Part shown: piece by piece, positions 1-8,785 of the stretch
Numbering within the stretch: the stretch's first letter is position 1
Layout of the letters: each line of letters begins with the position of its first letter
Assembly (NCBI RefSeq): GCF_019797865.1
Contig: NZ_CP081869.1
Location: forward strand, 1,364,001-1,428,000
Direction of reading: 5' to 3'
Length of the DNA stretch: 64,000 nucleotides
From: Chenggangzhangella methanolivorans
Lineage (GTDB): Bacteria > Pseudomonadota > Alphaproteobacteria > Rhizobiales > Methylopilaceae
The notes under the pieces: model-generated
Seen by the model: only the letters and a program-made list of their open reading frames with translations
What the model was told of the DNA's origin: nothing
Database searches by the model: none
Translations under genes and position numbers: made by a program

Positions 1-164
1 ACGATTTCTCCGACCTTGAAGCGGTAGGTGGAGGCGTTGCCGATAACGGGCGTCGCGGGCTGGCCGAGGGCGCTCGGCTGGAAGCCGATTCCGGAGCTCA
101 GCGCGGACGCGCCGGCGGCGGCCGACAATATGGCCTTGCGGCGGTCGATGGCGAAGCGGGCCAT
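1..164 (-). CDS. MBL-fold metallo-hydrolase, N-terminal fragment (runs off the window)
   Basis: Only the first ~54 residues are inside the window. They begin MARFAIDRRKAIL and form a twin-arginine-like export leader (RRK followed by an Ala/Ser-rich hydrophobic stretch), then a short linker ending in YRFKVGEI. That last motif is typical of the start of the catalytic domain in exported metallo-beta-lactamase-fold hydrolases; this assignment rests on pattern memory only. The start is supported by an AAGGAGA ribosome site seven bases upstream (171-177 on the plus strand). It lies downstream of the two-component pair on the same strand, 70 bases after the kinase stop, so it may be co-transcribed and regulated by it. 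The metal-binding HxHxDH motif would lie outside the window. Confidence 0.55.
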   Translation of the reverse strand, partial: MARFAIDRRKAILSAAAGASALSSGIGFQPSALGQPATPVIGNASTYRFKVGEI

Positions 165-234
165 GCGTGGTCTCCTTGATGCGCGTCCAAGTTTGGCGAG
201 AGGCAAACCGGCGCGCGCCTCCGGACGAAGAGGG

Positions 235-1656
235 TCAGGTGCGCGCCGGCGAGGCCGCAAGGTCTGCACGGCGCAGCCACCGCTCGGTGTGACCGGGCGC
301 TTCGGCGGCGGCCTGCCGGGGAAGATCCAGCCGCACGACGAGCCCCTGGGGCTTGCCGTCACGCAGTTCGATCGTTCCGCCATGGGCGCCCGCCACCTCG
401 TGGACGATCGAGAGCCCGAGCCCGAAGCCGCCCGGACCGAAGCTCCTCGGACCCGCGGCGGAGCGGCTGGCGTCGCCCTTGAAGAAGGGCTCGAGCACCT
501 TGGCCTTCAGATCTTCCGGGATTCCCGGACCGAGATCGACGACCTCGATCCGTACGCCGCCTTCGGTCTGCGTCTCGAGCCGCACGGTCGCGGCTCCCGC
601 GAACTTGACGCCGTTGTCCACGAGATTGGTGACGGCGCGGACGAGCGCCTGCGGCTTGCAGGCGAAGACGAGCCGGTCGGGCCCGTCATAGGTCGCGGGC
701 ATGCCCGCATTGGCAAAATCGTGGCACACGGTCTGGAGCAGGCTCGGCAGGTCGACGCGCTGGACGGCCTCCGTGGCGACGTCGCGCTGCAGATAGGTCA
801 GCGTCTCCTCGATCATCGCGTCGATGCGGCTGATGTCGGTCAGCATGGCGTCGCGCAGTCCCGCGTCGGTCGTGCGCTCGGCGCGCATCCGCAGCCGCGT
901 GAGCGGGGTCCTGAGGTCATGGCTGATCGCGCGCACCATGCGCGTGCGCCCGTCGATCATCTCCCGGATGCGGACCCGCATGTCGTTGAGCGCGCGGGCG
1001 AGCGAGCGGATCTCGCGCGGCCCTTCTTCGTCGAACGGGCGGTCGGGCCCCTCGTCCGGGCTGAGCCCTTGAGCCTCGCGCGCGAAGGTCGTCAGCGGCG
1101 CGATGATGACCCCGCCGGCGTAAAGCGCGAGCAGCAGCATCGGCAGGACGACGACGAGAACCTTGGGCAGGAAGAAGAAGCGTTCCGGGTGGAGGAGCGG
1201 AAGCGGCGCGCGGGCGGCCGGTGTGAAGGTCAGAACCGCGCCGTCGCCGAAGGGAACCGCGATCGTGTCCTCGGTCGTGCTTTGCGTCGTCCTGCGCCGG
1301 AGCTCCGCGCCGAGCGTCGTCTTGAGCTCGGAGCCGATCTCGGCGAGGTCGCAGTCCAAGCTTTGCGCGGGCCTGAGCTGCGCTGCGGCCGCCTGAGGCG
1401 TCAGCAGATCGACCTTCAGCCCGGTCGCGCCTGTCGCGGCCATGATGGCGCGCGCGATCTCGGGGCTCGGCGCGGCTGAGATCTGCGCCATGACGGTCTG
1501 GATCTTGATGGCGACCCGGCTCTTGTAGGGCGTCTTGGACTCGCTGCTGTAGATCAGGCTCGCGATGACGACGACCGCGATGATCGGCAGCGCCGTCAGG
1601 ACGATGATCTGCCGGCGGATCGAGCCGCAGAGGAAAAGCGACCGCCAGCGGCTCAT
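235..1656 (-). CDS. EnvZ-like sensor histidine kinase
   Basis: Inner-membrane sensor kinase of 473 residues, expected to autophosphorylate and pass phosphate to the OmpR-type regulator encoded just upstream. Visible parts in order: first membrane helix near residues 14-33, a periplasmic region of about 130 residues, second membrane helix near 165-187, a HAMP linker, the dimerisation/phosphoacceptor box SHDLRTPLTRLR with His246, the ATP-binding N box (NLVDNGVKF), the G1 box (DLGPGIPE) and the G2 box (GFGLGLSI). The SHDLRTPLTR form is that of the EnvZ subfamily. Its ATG overlaps the regulator stop (ATGA), so the pair is translationally coupled. The signal it senses cannot be told from sequence. 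Confidence 0.9.
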   Translation of the reverse strand: MSRWRSLFLCGSIRRQIIVLTALPIIAVVVIASLIYSSESKTPYKSRVAIKIQTVMAQISAAPSPEIARAIMAATGATGLKVDLLTPQAAAAQLRPAQSLDCDLAEIGSELKTTLGAELRRRTTQSTTEDTIAVPFGDGAVLTFTPAARAPLPLLHPERFFFLPKVLVVVLPMLLLALYAGGVIIAPLTTFAREAQGLSPDEGPDRPFDEEGPREIRSLARALNDMRVRIREMIDGRTRMVRAISHDLRTPLTRLRMRAERTTDAGLRDAMLTDISRIDAMIEETLTYLQRDVATEAVQRVDLPSLLQTVCHDFANAGMPATYDGPDRLVFACKPQALVRAVTNLVDNGVKFAGAATVRLETQTEGGVRIEVVDLGPGIPEDLKAKVLEPFFKGDASRSAAGPRSFGPGGFGLGLSIVHEVAGAHGGTIELRDGKPQGLVVRLDLPRQAAAEAPGHTERWLRRADLAASPART

Positions 1657-2397
1657 GCCTCGGCCTCGACCATGGGCGTGAAAAGATAGCCGCCGAGGCG
1701 AACCGTCTTGATGAAGCTCGGGTCCTTCGGGTTGGGCTCGATCTTCTGGCGGATGCGGCTGATGTGGACGTCGACGCTGCGCTCAACCGGCCCCGCGACG
1801 CCGGCATGGGTGAGCGACAGCAGTTGCTCGCGCGTGAGCACGCGGCCGGAGTTGAGGCACAGCGCGACCAGCAGGTCGAACTCGGCCGTCGTCATGAATA
1901 CCTGCGAGCCGGCGTGATCGACCAGGGTGCGTGAGACGGGATCGATCCTCCAGCCGGCGAAGCTCATCGCGCCCGGACGCTCCGGGCGTTCCGCGCCGTA
2001 GGAGGCGCGCCTCAGCAGGCTCTTGATGCGCGCCAGCAATTCGCGCGTGTTGAAGGGCTTCGTCACGTAGTCGTCGGCTCCGAATTCGAGCCCCACGATG
2101 CGGTCGACGTCTGTCGCGACTGCGGTCAGCATGATGATGGGCGTGCGCGCAGCGGCCCGCAGCCGCCGGCAGATGCTAAAACCGTCCTCGCCGGGCAGCA
2201 TGACGTCGAGCACCCACCAGATCGAAGGACTGCCGTCGCAGAAGCCGGTCCATCTCGGCGCCCGACTGCGCCGAGACCGCCGTGTAGCCGTTCTGGAGGA
2301 GCGTCTCGGACAGCATGTCGGCGATGTCACGATCGTCCTCAACGAGGAGGATCGTTGCCGTCGAATCCCGGGCGTAGGCCTGCATGTGCGCGGTCAT
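1653..2397 (-). CDS. OmpR-family response regulator, one frameshift
   Basis: DNA-binding response regulator, partner of the downstream EnvZ-like kinase. The receiver starts ILLVEDDRDIADML. The frame then changes near 2213-2215, where an extra G (GGTGGGTGC in the coding strand) separates FDLV from LDVMLPGEDG, which carries the phosphoacceptor Asp. The rest is intact: switch residues (MLTAVATD), KPF lysine, and a C-terminal winged helix ending in a typical recognition helix (SVDVHISRIRQKIE) and wing (IKTVRLGGYLF). Without the break it would be about 247 residues, normal for the family. The intact sequence on both sides argues for a base-call error rather than a decayed gene. The start at 2397 gives the full first beta strand of the receiver. 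Confidence 0.85.
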
Positions 2398-2491
2398 GGC
2401 GCCCCTTCTCGCGATCGTCGGGCAGTAGAATCGCCGCCCGACGCCGCGTCACGGGGCGAGATGTTTTGTTTTGTGAAGCCTTAGCGCCTGG

Positions 2492-3406
2492 TCATTCAAA
2501 GCGCGCGTCCGTCAGCGCGGCCGAATAGCGCCAGAGACGCAACGCCGCCTCCTTGTAGAGCGCCTGCGGCGGTGGGGCCGCGGCGGCCGGAAAGCCGCGC
2601 GTTTCGCCGAGCCGGTCCGGGCCGTAATAGCCGCCGGGCCGCGCCTCCGGCGACGTTGCCGCGAACAGTGTCGGCAGCGCGCCTTGCGGGACCGGCTGGA
2701 ACAGGAACCAGAGCATCCGGCGGGCCAAACCCGCGGCGCTCCAGCGGGCGGGGGCGTTGAGCAGCAGGTCCGTCCGCGAGACGCCCGGATGGGCGGCGAG
2801 ACTCGAGATCCCCCAGCCGCCCGTCTCGCTGCGGCGCTGGAGCTCGAAGGCGAACATCAGGCAAGCGAGCTTCGACTGGGCGTAGGCCGGCATCGGACGG
2901 TAGTCCTTCACGGCGTTCAGATCGTCGAAGTCGATCGTCCCGCGTCTCGCCGCGACGCTCGACACCGAGACCACGCGGGCGTCCTGGCCGGACTTCAGAA
3001 TCGGCAGCAGCTGCGCGGTCAGCGCGAAGTGGCCGAGATGGTTCACCCCGAGCTGCAGCTCGAAGCCGTCAGCGGTCTCGCGACGCACGGGGGGCGTCAT
3101 CACGCCAGCATTGTTGACCAGCAGGTCGAGACTGTCCCGCTGGGCGCGGAGCCGCTCGCCGAAATGCGCCACGGATTTCAGATCCGCGAGATCGACCTGC
3201 TTGAACGTCACGTCGGCGAAGGGCTCCTCGCGCCGGATCCGCGCGACCGCGTCCGCGCCCTTCTCCGGATCGCGACCGGCGACGATCACCTCCCCGCCGG
3301 AGCGCGCGAGCGCAAGCGCCGTCTCGTAGCCAAGGCCGCCGGTCCCGGTGACGACTGCGGATCGGCCCTTCAGGGAGGGCATGTCGGACGTCGACCACCG
3401 CGCCAT
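2492..3406 (-). CDS. Short-chain dehydrogenase/reductase (retinol-dehydrogenase-like)
   Basis: NAD(P)-dependent oxidoreductase of 304 residues. The Rossmann nucleotide loop (VVTGTGGLGYE) is near residue 20, the LLVNNAGVM motif follows, and the catalytic Ser (SVSS) and YAQSK Tyr/Lys pair are in order. The extended C-terminus (PVPQGALPTLFAATSPE, GGYYGPD) is typical of the oxidoreductases related to retinol dehydrogenases and WW-domain oxidoreductases. Substrate unknown. The start was placed at 3406 because an AGGAGGG ribosome site lies just upstream and the reading frame before it encodes nothing recognisable. It begins two bases after the stop of the molybdenum hydroxylase large subunit, so it is probably the third gene of that operon and may act on the same substrate or product. 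Confidence 0.85.
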   Translation of the reverse strand: MARWSTSDMPSLKGRSAVVTGTGGLGYETALALARSGGEVIVAGRDPEKGADAVARIRREEPFADVTFKQVDLADLKSVAHFGERLRAQRDSLDLLVNNAGVMTPPVRRETADGFELQLGVNHLGHFALTAQLLPILKSGQDARVVSVSSVAARRGTIDFDDLNAVKDYRPMPAYAQSKLACLMFAFELQRRSETGGWGISSLAAHPGVSRTDLLLNAPARWSAAGLARRMLWFLFQPVPQGALPTLFAATSPEARPGGYYGPDRLGETRGFPAAAAPPPQALYKEAALRLWRYSAALTDARFE

Positions 3407-3408
3407 GG

Positions 3409-5619
3409 TCAGCCCTCCTGCGCGGGGTGGAACGCGGCCTGCCGACCGCCGATCCGTGCGAATGGAAGCGCGGTCGTGGGGGCGCCGGTCAGGGCCAGGA
3501 TCGCGTTCGCGACCGCGGGCGCGATCGGCGGCACGCCGGGCTCGCCCATGCCGGAGGGCTTTTCGGCCGAGGGGATGACGTGCGTCTCGACCGCCGGAGC
3601 CTCCCTCATCCGCAGCAAGCGATAGCGGTCGAAGTTCCGCTCCTCGACAAGCCCGTCCTTGAGCGTGATCGCGCCATAGAGGGCCGCCGAGAGACCGAAG
3701 CCCACAGACCCTTCCATCTGCGCCGCGATCTGGTCCGGCGCGATCGCCAAGCCGCAATCGACGACCGCGACCACCCTGCGCACGGAGGGCCGGCCGTCGG
3801 CGATCCGGACCTCCGCCACCTGGCCGACGACCGTGCCGAAACTCTCATGCACCGCCATGCCGCGCGCCCAGCCGGGCTCGATCGGCGACCCCCATCCGGA
3901 TCTTCGGCGGAGCTCGTCCAGGACCGCGATGCGTCGAGCAGAGCCCGCCTTCTCGTAGAGCGCGCGCCGATAGTCCGCGGGGTCGCGGCCGACGCGCCGG
4001 GCGAGCTGGTCGACGATGTGCTCCATCGCCATCGCGGCGTGCGAATGGCTGACCGAGCGCCAGAACTGCACCGGCACGGGGAAGCTCGGGGAAAACACCT
4101 TGCCGTCGATCGCCGAAGCGCCCGAGAAGTAGGGCGACCCCTCCACGCCTTCGGCCGTGACGCCCGTCATCATCGGCAGCAACGGCTGCGCGACCACATG
4201 GTGGCGCCAGCGCGTTGGATAGCCGTTGGGACGGAGCTCGATCCAGGCGCGGTGATGGGCCATTGGCCGGTAGTAGCCGCCGGTGATGTCGTCCTCGCGG
4301 GTCCAGAGGAGTTTGACAGGCCGCCCCTCGATGCGCTTCGCGATCCGCACGCATTCAACGAGACAGTCGGCCGACAGGACGCCGCGCCGGCCGAACGATC
4401 CGCCGGCCGGAAGCACCTTGATCTCCACCTTGCCCGGAAGCGTCAGCGCGACGCGGGCAGCCTGGATCTGATCGACGGTCGCCATCTGCGAGCCCGACAT
4501 CACCTCGACGGACCAGCCATCGACGCGGACGACGCAATCGAGCGTCTCCATGGGCGCATGGGCGAGATACGGGACGTCCAGCGAGAACTCGAGGGCGTTC
4601 GGTCCGAACGGAGCTCTGTTGTCGCCGTGCGTTCCGAAGGCGCTCGGCTTCAGCTCCGTGCGCCCTTCCGCGATGTCACCGAACCAACGCGAGAGCTCCG
4701 GCGAAGAGCGCCGTTCCGCGTCGCGGTCGTCCCAAGCGGTCCTGAGGACCTTGCGGCCCTCGATCGCCGCGAATGTGGTTTCGGCCACCACAGCGACGCC
4801 GCTCTCGATCGCGAACACGTCGATCACGCCCGGCACGGCGCGGGCTTTCGTGTCGTCGAAGCTCGCCAGCCTGCCGCCGAAGCGCGGACTGCGCGCCACG
4901 ACGGCCGAAAGCATGTCCGGCAGCCGAACGTCCTGCGTGTAGATCGTCTCGCCCGTGCTCTTGCCCAGGCTGTCCTTGCGGCGAACGCGATCGGTCCCGA
5001 TCAGCCGGAAGTCTGGCGGAAGCTTCAGAACCGGGGCGGAGGGAGGGGACTGGCGAGCCGCCTCCTCGAGCAGGGAGGCGAAGCTCGCGGAGCGGCCGGA
5101 GGCGAGGTCGGACACGACCCCGTCCAGCACGACGAGCGTGTCCGGAGGCGCCTCCCAGCGTTCGGCGGCGGCCGCCACGAACATCGCCCGTGCGGCCGCT
5201 CCGGCGGCGCGCAGCGTGTCCCAGTTGTTCGCGATCGAGCCGGAGCCGGCCGTGAACTGCGGCCCGTACGCGCTGAGATTTCCGGCAGCGTCGACGACGC
5301 GGACCTTGTCCCAGTCGGCGTCGAGCTCCTCGGCCACCATGGCCGCGATGCCCGCATGGACGCCCTGGCCCATCTCCTGCTGCTTGTTGACGACCGTCAC
5401 CCAGCCGTCGGGACCGATGCGGATGAACGGCCCAAAGACGCCGGTCTCGACGGGCTCGCCGCCGGCCTGCAGGACGGCGCCCGCGACCTTCAGAGGTCGA
5501 GCGACCGTGTAGCCGACGATCATGGCGCCGCCGACCAGCGCCCCGCCGAGCAGGATGCGACGGCGAGACAGCGGGAAGCGGCCCTTTGGATTGGGGCTGT
5601 CGGATGCGGAGGTTCTCAT
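3409..5619 (-). CDS. Molybdenum hydroxylase large subunit, isoquinoline 1-oxidoreductase beta (IorB) type
   Basis: Molybdopterin-cytosine-dinucleotide-binding subunit of 736 residues of the xanthine oxidase superfamily. An N-terminal SRRRILLGG twin-arginine-like segment followed by a hydrophobic stretch suggests it is exported or membrane-anchored at the periplasmic face. Recognisable family sequence includes the [19 protein letters not shown] region, the AGSGS/NNWDTLR segment, [17 protein letters not shown], and near the C-terminus [18 protein letters not shown], which carries the expected catalytic Glu. In this two-subunit subfamily there is no FAD subunit and electrons probably go to a cytochrome; none is encoded here. 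The start overlaps the small-subunit stop (ATGA). The hydroxylated substrate (N-heterocycle or aldehyde) cannot be predicted. Confidence 0.88.
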   Translation of the reverse strand: MRTSASDSPNPKGRFPLSRRRILLGGALVGGAMIVGYTVARPLKVAGAVLQAGGEPVETGVFGPFIRIGPDGWVTVVNKQQEMGQGVHAGIAAMVAEELDADWDKVRVVDAAGNLSAYGPQFTAGSGSIANNWDTLRAAGAAARAMFVAAAAERWEAPPDTLVVLDGVVSDLASGRSASFASLLEEAARQSPPSAPVLKLPPDFRLIGTDRVRRKDSLGKSTGETIYTQDVRLPDMLSAVVARSPRFGGRLASFDDTKARAVPGVIDVFAIESGVAVVAETTFAAIEGRKVLRTAWDDRDAERRSSPELSRWFGDIAEGRTELKPSAFGTHGDNRAPFGPNALEFSLDVPYLAHAPMETLDCVVRVDGWSVEVMSGSQMATVDQIQAARVALTLPGKVEIKVLPAGGSFGRRGVLSADCLVECVRIAKRIEGRPVKLLWTREDDITGGYYRPMAHHRAWIELRPNGYPTRWRHHVVAQPLLPMMTGVTAEGVEGSPYFSGASAIDGKVFSPSFPVPVQFWRSVSHSHAAMAMEHIVDQLARRVGRDPADYRRALYEKAGSARRIAVLDELRRRSGWGSPIEPGWARGMAVHESFGTVVGQVAEVRIADGRPSVRRVVAVVDCGLAIAPDQIAAQMEGSVGFGLSAALYGAITLKDGLVEERNFDRYRLLRMREAPAVETHVIPSAEKPSGMGEPGVPPIAPAVANAILALTGAPTTALPFARIGGRQAAFHPAQEG

Positions 5620-6101
5620 CGCCTGGCCTGCTCGCTCGCCTGCTGGCGCAAGAGTTCAGCCGCGTCGTGGATCGCGGCGCGGATGCGCGGATAGGCGGCG
5701 CAGCGACAGATGTTTCCGCTCATCGCGGCGTCGATGTCGTCGTCGCTCGGCGAGGGCTCCTCGCGCAGCAGCGCGACGGCGCTCATGACCTGACCGGACT
5801 GGCAGAAGCCGCATTGGGGCACGTCACGCGCGACCCATGCAGTCCGCACGGCCTCGGCCTCGGCGCCCTTCAGGGCCTCGATCGTGACGATCCGCGCCGT
5901 GGCCGCCTCCTCGAGAGGGATCGCGCAGGACCGTGTCGGGCGGCCGTCCACATGAACCGTGCATGCGCCGCAGAGACCGGCGCCGCAGCCATATTTGGCG
6001 CCCGTGAGCTGCAGCGTGTCGCGCAGCACCCACAGCAGCGGGGTCCGCCCGTCGAGGTCGACGCTCCGCTCCTCGCCGTTGACCGAGATGGAATGGGACA
6101 T
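5616..6101 (-). CDS. (2Fe-2S) small subunit of molybdenum hydroxylase, IorA type
   Basis: Iron-sulfur electron-transfer subunit of 161 residues, partner of the large subunit that follows it. The plant-type ferredoxin cluster ligands are visible as [15 protein letters not shown] plus a later Cys, and the second helical cluster domain as [10 protein letters not shown] and the [11 protein letters not shown] motif. Both 2Fe-2S clusters therefore appear intact. Start at 6101 has an AAGGAG ribosome site eight bases upstream. No signal peptide is present, so it would be carried across the membrane with the Tat-like large subunit, as proposed for this family. It is first in a likely three-gene operon (small subunit, large subunit, SDR). 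Confidence 0.92.
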   Translation of the reverse strand: MSHSISVNGEERSVDLDGRTPLLWVLRDTLQLTGAKYGCGAGLCGACTVHVDGRPTRSCAIPLEEAATARIVTIEALKGAEAEAVRTAWVARDVPQCGFCQSGQVMSAVALLREEPSPSDDDIDAAMSGNICRCAAYPRIRAAIHDAAELLRQQASEQARR

Positions 6102-6133
6102 GAGGCAATCTCCTTTGCGAACCGGAGCCGAGG

Positions 6134-6739
6134 TCAACGCCAGCCTTCCGTGGGATGGCGCTGCGAACGGCGCTGAATGCGGTAGACGGTGGCGGGCGGG
6201 ACGTTGGACAGCGCGCGGCCGACGCGGCTCGCCTTCAGGCCGAGCCGGTCGAGAATCGGCCGCGGCGCCGGGCAGCCCGGCCCGTAGGTGAACTGGTAGA
6301 ACGCCCCCCCGGGTTTCAGATGGCGGAAGGCGCCGTCGAGGATCGCCACAACCTTCCGAGGCGACATTGAGAGGAGCGGCAGGCCGCTCACCACCGCGCC
6401 CGCCTGTCCGCCGCCGAACAGATCCACGGCGCGCAGCCGGGACGCGTCCATCCACAAGACGCGCGCCTCGGGGAAGCGCGCCTCCAGCATGACGGCGAAC
6501 TCCGAGCCCGCCTCGACCAACGTCAGGTCGCGTTCCGCCACGCCGCGATCGAGGAGCGCGCGGGTGAAGACGCCGGTGCCCGGTCCCAGCTCGATCACCG
6601 GACCCATCTCCGGCCCGATCTCGGCCGTGATAGCCCGCGCAAGCGTGGCGCCGGACGGCGCCAGAGCTCCGACGCGCAGCGGCGCGGCCAGCCATTCGCG
6701 AAGAAAGGTGATGCCGTCGAAGGATAGAGTGGCTGTCAT
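6134..6739 (-). CDS. Class I SAM-dependent methyltransferase, PmtA-like
   Basis: 201 residues. The SAM-binding glycine loop [16 protein letters not shown] is near residue 48, with an acidic residue at the end of the second strand ([10 protein letters not shown]), and the opening [26 protein letters not shown] resembles bacterial phospholipid N-methyltransferases (PmtA) and related rRNA-dimethylase-fold enzymes. A role in methylating phosphatidylethanolamine is plausible but not shown, since several methyltransferase subgroups share this layout. It is encoded 32 bases upstream of the iron-sulfur subunit on the same strand and could be the first gene of that transcription unit. No membrane segment is visible. 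Confidence 0.75.
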   Translation of the reverse strand: MTATLSFDGITFLREWLAAPLRVGALAPSGATLARAITAEIGPEMGPVIELGPGTGVFTRALLDRGVAERDLTLVEAGSEFAVMLEARFPEARVLWMDASRLRAVDLFGGGQAGAVVSGLPLLSMSPRKVVAILDGAFRHLKPGGAFYQFTYGPGCPAPRPILDRLGLKASRVGRALSNVPPATVYRIQRRSQRHPTEGWR

Positions 6740-7017
6740 GGGTCGGTCCTGTCGCGTCGGCGCGTCGCCGCTTGCCGGAACCAGACCTGCCGCGCTGTGA
6801 CGTTGCTTTGGATGTCTCTTTGTTAAGAGATGTTCGGGCGCGCACCATGCTGAGGGGCGGGGTCCGAATACCTCGCCGCGCTCGACTCAACATTTCTTAA
6901 CAAACAAAAACTCATCGCAACCGCTCAGCCCTGCATGGTGCCGGCCAGTCGTTGATCGAACCGGCCGCTTGCGGCTTCCACGATCGCCGCCTCCGCACGC
7001 ATCCAGGAGCCGCTCGC

Positions 7018-7170
7018 ATGCGCATGATGAGATTCGCCGCGGTCTGCGCGGTCCTGCTCGCCCGAACCGGCGCGTTCGGCGCATCGCTCTTGCTGACGTC
7101 GGAAGCGGTCGCGGTGCCCGGCGGACCGGAGGCCGCGACGGCGCGCCTTTCGTCCGTCGAACAAGTCTAG
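7018..7170 (+). CDS. Tiny predicted exported protein
   Basis: A 50-residue open frame starting MRMMRFAAVCAVLLA. The N-terminus has a basic start and hydrophobic core like a signal peptide, then a short Ala/Ser/Val-rich tail with no recognisable motif. Support for translation: an AGGAG ribosome site at 7005-7009, eight bases before the ATG, and coupling to the next small gene, whose ribosome site overlaps this stop codon (TAGGAGAA). I do not recognise the family. It is divergent from the methyltransferase gene at 6739, leaving a shared ~280-base intergenic region. It could also be non-coding. Confidence 0.4.
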   Translation: MRMMRFAAVCAVLLARTGAFGASLLLTSEAVAVPGGPEAATARLSSVEQV

Positions 7171-7179
7171 GAGAAAGCG

Positions 7180-7425
7180 ATGGCCGCCAGATTGCGTCGC
7201 GCAGCTTTGGGCTGGCTGTCGTTGCTGCTGCTGCCTCTGCCCGCCGTGGTGGGATACGCCGAAAGCCGCGTTCCACTCGGCGCGCCGGCCGAGATCTCGA
7301 ACCGCTCCGCGAAGGGCGACCGTCTGCCGCTCGCGCGTCGGGCGGAGCTGCCCTGGCGCTCCTGCGCCTCGACGGAGCGTGGCAACCACGTCGCTATCTG
7401 CCGGGTTCTCGGCGCGGCGGATTGA
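7180..7425 (+). CDS. Small predicted exported protein
   Basis: An 81-residue frame with a convincing signal peptide (RLRRA followed by a Leu-rich core and AVVGYA near residue 27) and a mature part of about 54 residues with two Cys (SCAS, ICRV) that could form one disulfide. It has an AGGAGAA ribosome site five bases before the ATG, and that site overlaps the stop of the preceding tiny gene, so the two are probably translated together. No family recognised. A strong palindrome follows at 7463-7500. No homology claim is made. Confidence 0.45.
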   Translation: MAARLRRAALGWLSLLLLPLPAVVGYAESRVPLGAPAEISNRSAKGDRLPLARRAELPWRSCASTERGNHVAICRVLGAAD

Positions 7426-7462
7426 GTTCGGATCGGGAAAGCGTCCCCCAAGCCCGATCCGA

Positions 7463-7500
7463 CCGGCGGCCGCGGTCTTAAGACCGATCGCGGCCGCCGG
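7463..7500. terminator. 38-base nested palindrome between convergent genes
   Basis: Outer arms CCGGCGGCCGC and GCGGCCGCCGG pair perfectly (11 bp) around an inner perfect palindrome GGTCTTAAGACC, with a GATC bulge on one side only. It sits between the plus-strand small gene ending at 7425 and the minus-strand frame ending at 7510. A bidirectional transcription stop is the simplest reading, though there is no T-run on either strand. Confidence 0.5.
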
Positions 7501-7509
7501 AGCCGACGC

Positions 7510-7809
7510 TCAGCGAGCAAACTCGCGCAGCCGCGCATTAAGGAACAACGTGTGCGATCTCTCGGCCGGATCGCCATGAGCCGTCTTCTCGGCTGTTTGT
7601 TGGCCTAATTCCGCCGCAGCAATCTCGGTCGCCGCCAGGCGACCAGCCGTGGCGTGATCAGGCTTGGGCGCTGACGCGATCGCCTCCACCGACGATCGCT
7701 GCCGTCGCCGGACCTTCTCTTCGGAAGCCGCGCGCGCTCGTCACGGCGCGGCCAAAGCGGCCCCGGCCGCGACGCCGGCCAGTTCCGCAAGGGCGTGTCG
7801 CCTGTTCAT
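7510..7809 (-). pseudogene. Small exported protein with Tat-like leader, interrupted by an in-frame TGA
   Basis: The frame opens with AGGAG-spaced ATG and MNRRHALAELAGVAAGAALA, a twin-arginine-like leader. After residue 22 there is a TGA (7741-7743), and the same frame then continues for 76 codons with protein-like composition, including an Ala/Glu-rich amphipathic stretch (AATEIAAAELGQQTAEK) and a terminal LREFAR before TGA at 7510. Because the frame is unbroken apart from one stop, a point change (CGA or TGG to TGA) or base-call error is likely. The AAELGQ/TA stretch loosely recalls the four-helix DUF4142 family, but that is a weak impression. A 22-residue peptide alone would have no obvious function. 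Confidence 0.4.
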
Positions 7810-7894
7810 CGTATTCGCTCCTGTCGTTCGGCGTGGCCGGCCCGGTCCTCGTGCTCGCGCGGCGGATCTCGTGGAACTCCGCCGTCCGCGGCGG

Positions 7895-8650
7895 TCAGAT
7901 GATCTGGCCGCCCGACACTTCGATCCGCTGCGCGTTGACCCAGCGGTTGGCGGGGGCGAGCAGGCTCGCGATCATCGAGCCGATGTCGTCCGGCACGCCG
8001 ACGCGGCCGAGAGCGGTCATCTGCGCGAAGGCCTTGTTGAGGTTTTCGTCATCGCGCACCACGCCGCCGCCGAAGTCGGTCTCGATCGCGCCGGGCGCCA
8101 CCGTGTTGACCGCGATGCCGCGGGAGCCGAGCTCTTTCGCCATGTAGAGGGTGAGCGTTTCCACCGCGCCTTTGACCGCGGCGTAGGCCCCGTAACCTGG
8201 ATAGGACATGCGGGTCAGGCCCGACGACAGGTTCACGATCCGCCCGCCGTCGGCGATCAGCGGCAGCAGCGCCTGCGTCAGGAAGAACACGCCCTTGAAG
8301 TGCACGTCGACGAGCCGGTCGAACTGCGCCTCGGTGGCGTCCGCGATCAGCGCGTAGTCGCCATGGCCGGCGTTGTTGACGAGATGGTCGAAGGTCTCGC
8401 GGCGCCAGGTCTGGCCGGAGCGCCGCTTTCAGCGTGTCAGCGAACGGCTTGAACGCCGCGACCGAGCCGCTGTCGAGCTGGAAGGCGAGCGCCTTGCGGC
8501 CCATCGCCTCGATTTCGGCCACGACCTTTTCGGCCTCTTCGGAACGGCTGTGATAGGTGATGACGACGTCGCCGCCGCCGCGGGCGATGCTGAGCGCGGT
8601 GTTGCGCCGAGGCCGCGGCTGGCGCCGGTGACGAGGGAGATTGTGGTCAT
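7895..8650 (-). CDS. Short-chain dehydrogenase, two frameshifts
   Basis: SDR-family oxidoreductase of about 250 residues split over three frames. The N-terminal nucleotide loop is intact (LVTGASRGLG), then a missing base near 8608 moves the frame to the stretch reading as a beta-alpha unit with EEAEKVVAEIEAMG. A second break near 8405-8425 restores HLVNNAGHGDYALI. The C-terminal half is clean: IVNLSSGLTR, YGAYAAVKGAVE (Tyr/Lys pair), VAPGAIETD and the final VSGGQII. Each break is one base in a GC run. It is divergent from the AraC-type regulator at 8786, the usual arrangement in which such a regulator controls an adjacent SDR. Confidence 0.75.
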
Positions 8651-8785
8651 CTTCGGAAGCTCCGTTTTGAGGACGGGCCGAACATGGGCCGCCGCCGTCC
8701 CGGCTTGTTTCCCGAATCTCGAAGGTTTTTGCCTATTCCTCCGAAGGGGCGTGCAATCCCTGCGCGGTCGGTTTAGCTTTCGGCC

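Noticed and set aside
28..1479. Long open frame on the plus strand opposite the sensor kinase
   Set aside because: Arg/Gly/Ala-rich antisense shadow of the kinase without family features; high GC produces such frames everywhere.
3427..5694. 755-codon plus-strand frame opposite the molybdenum hydroxylase subunit
   Set aside because: Mirror frame of the well-supported large subunit; composition is not protein-like.
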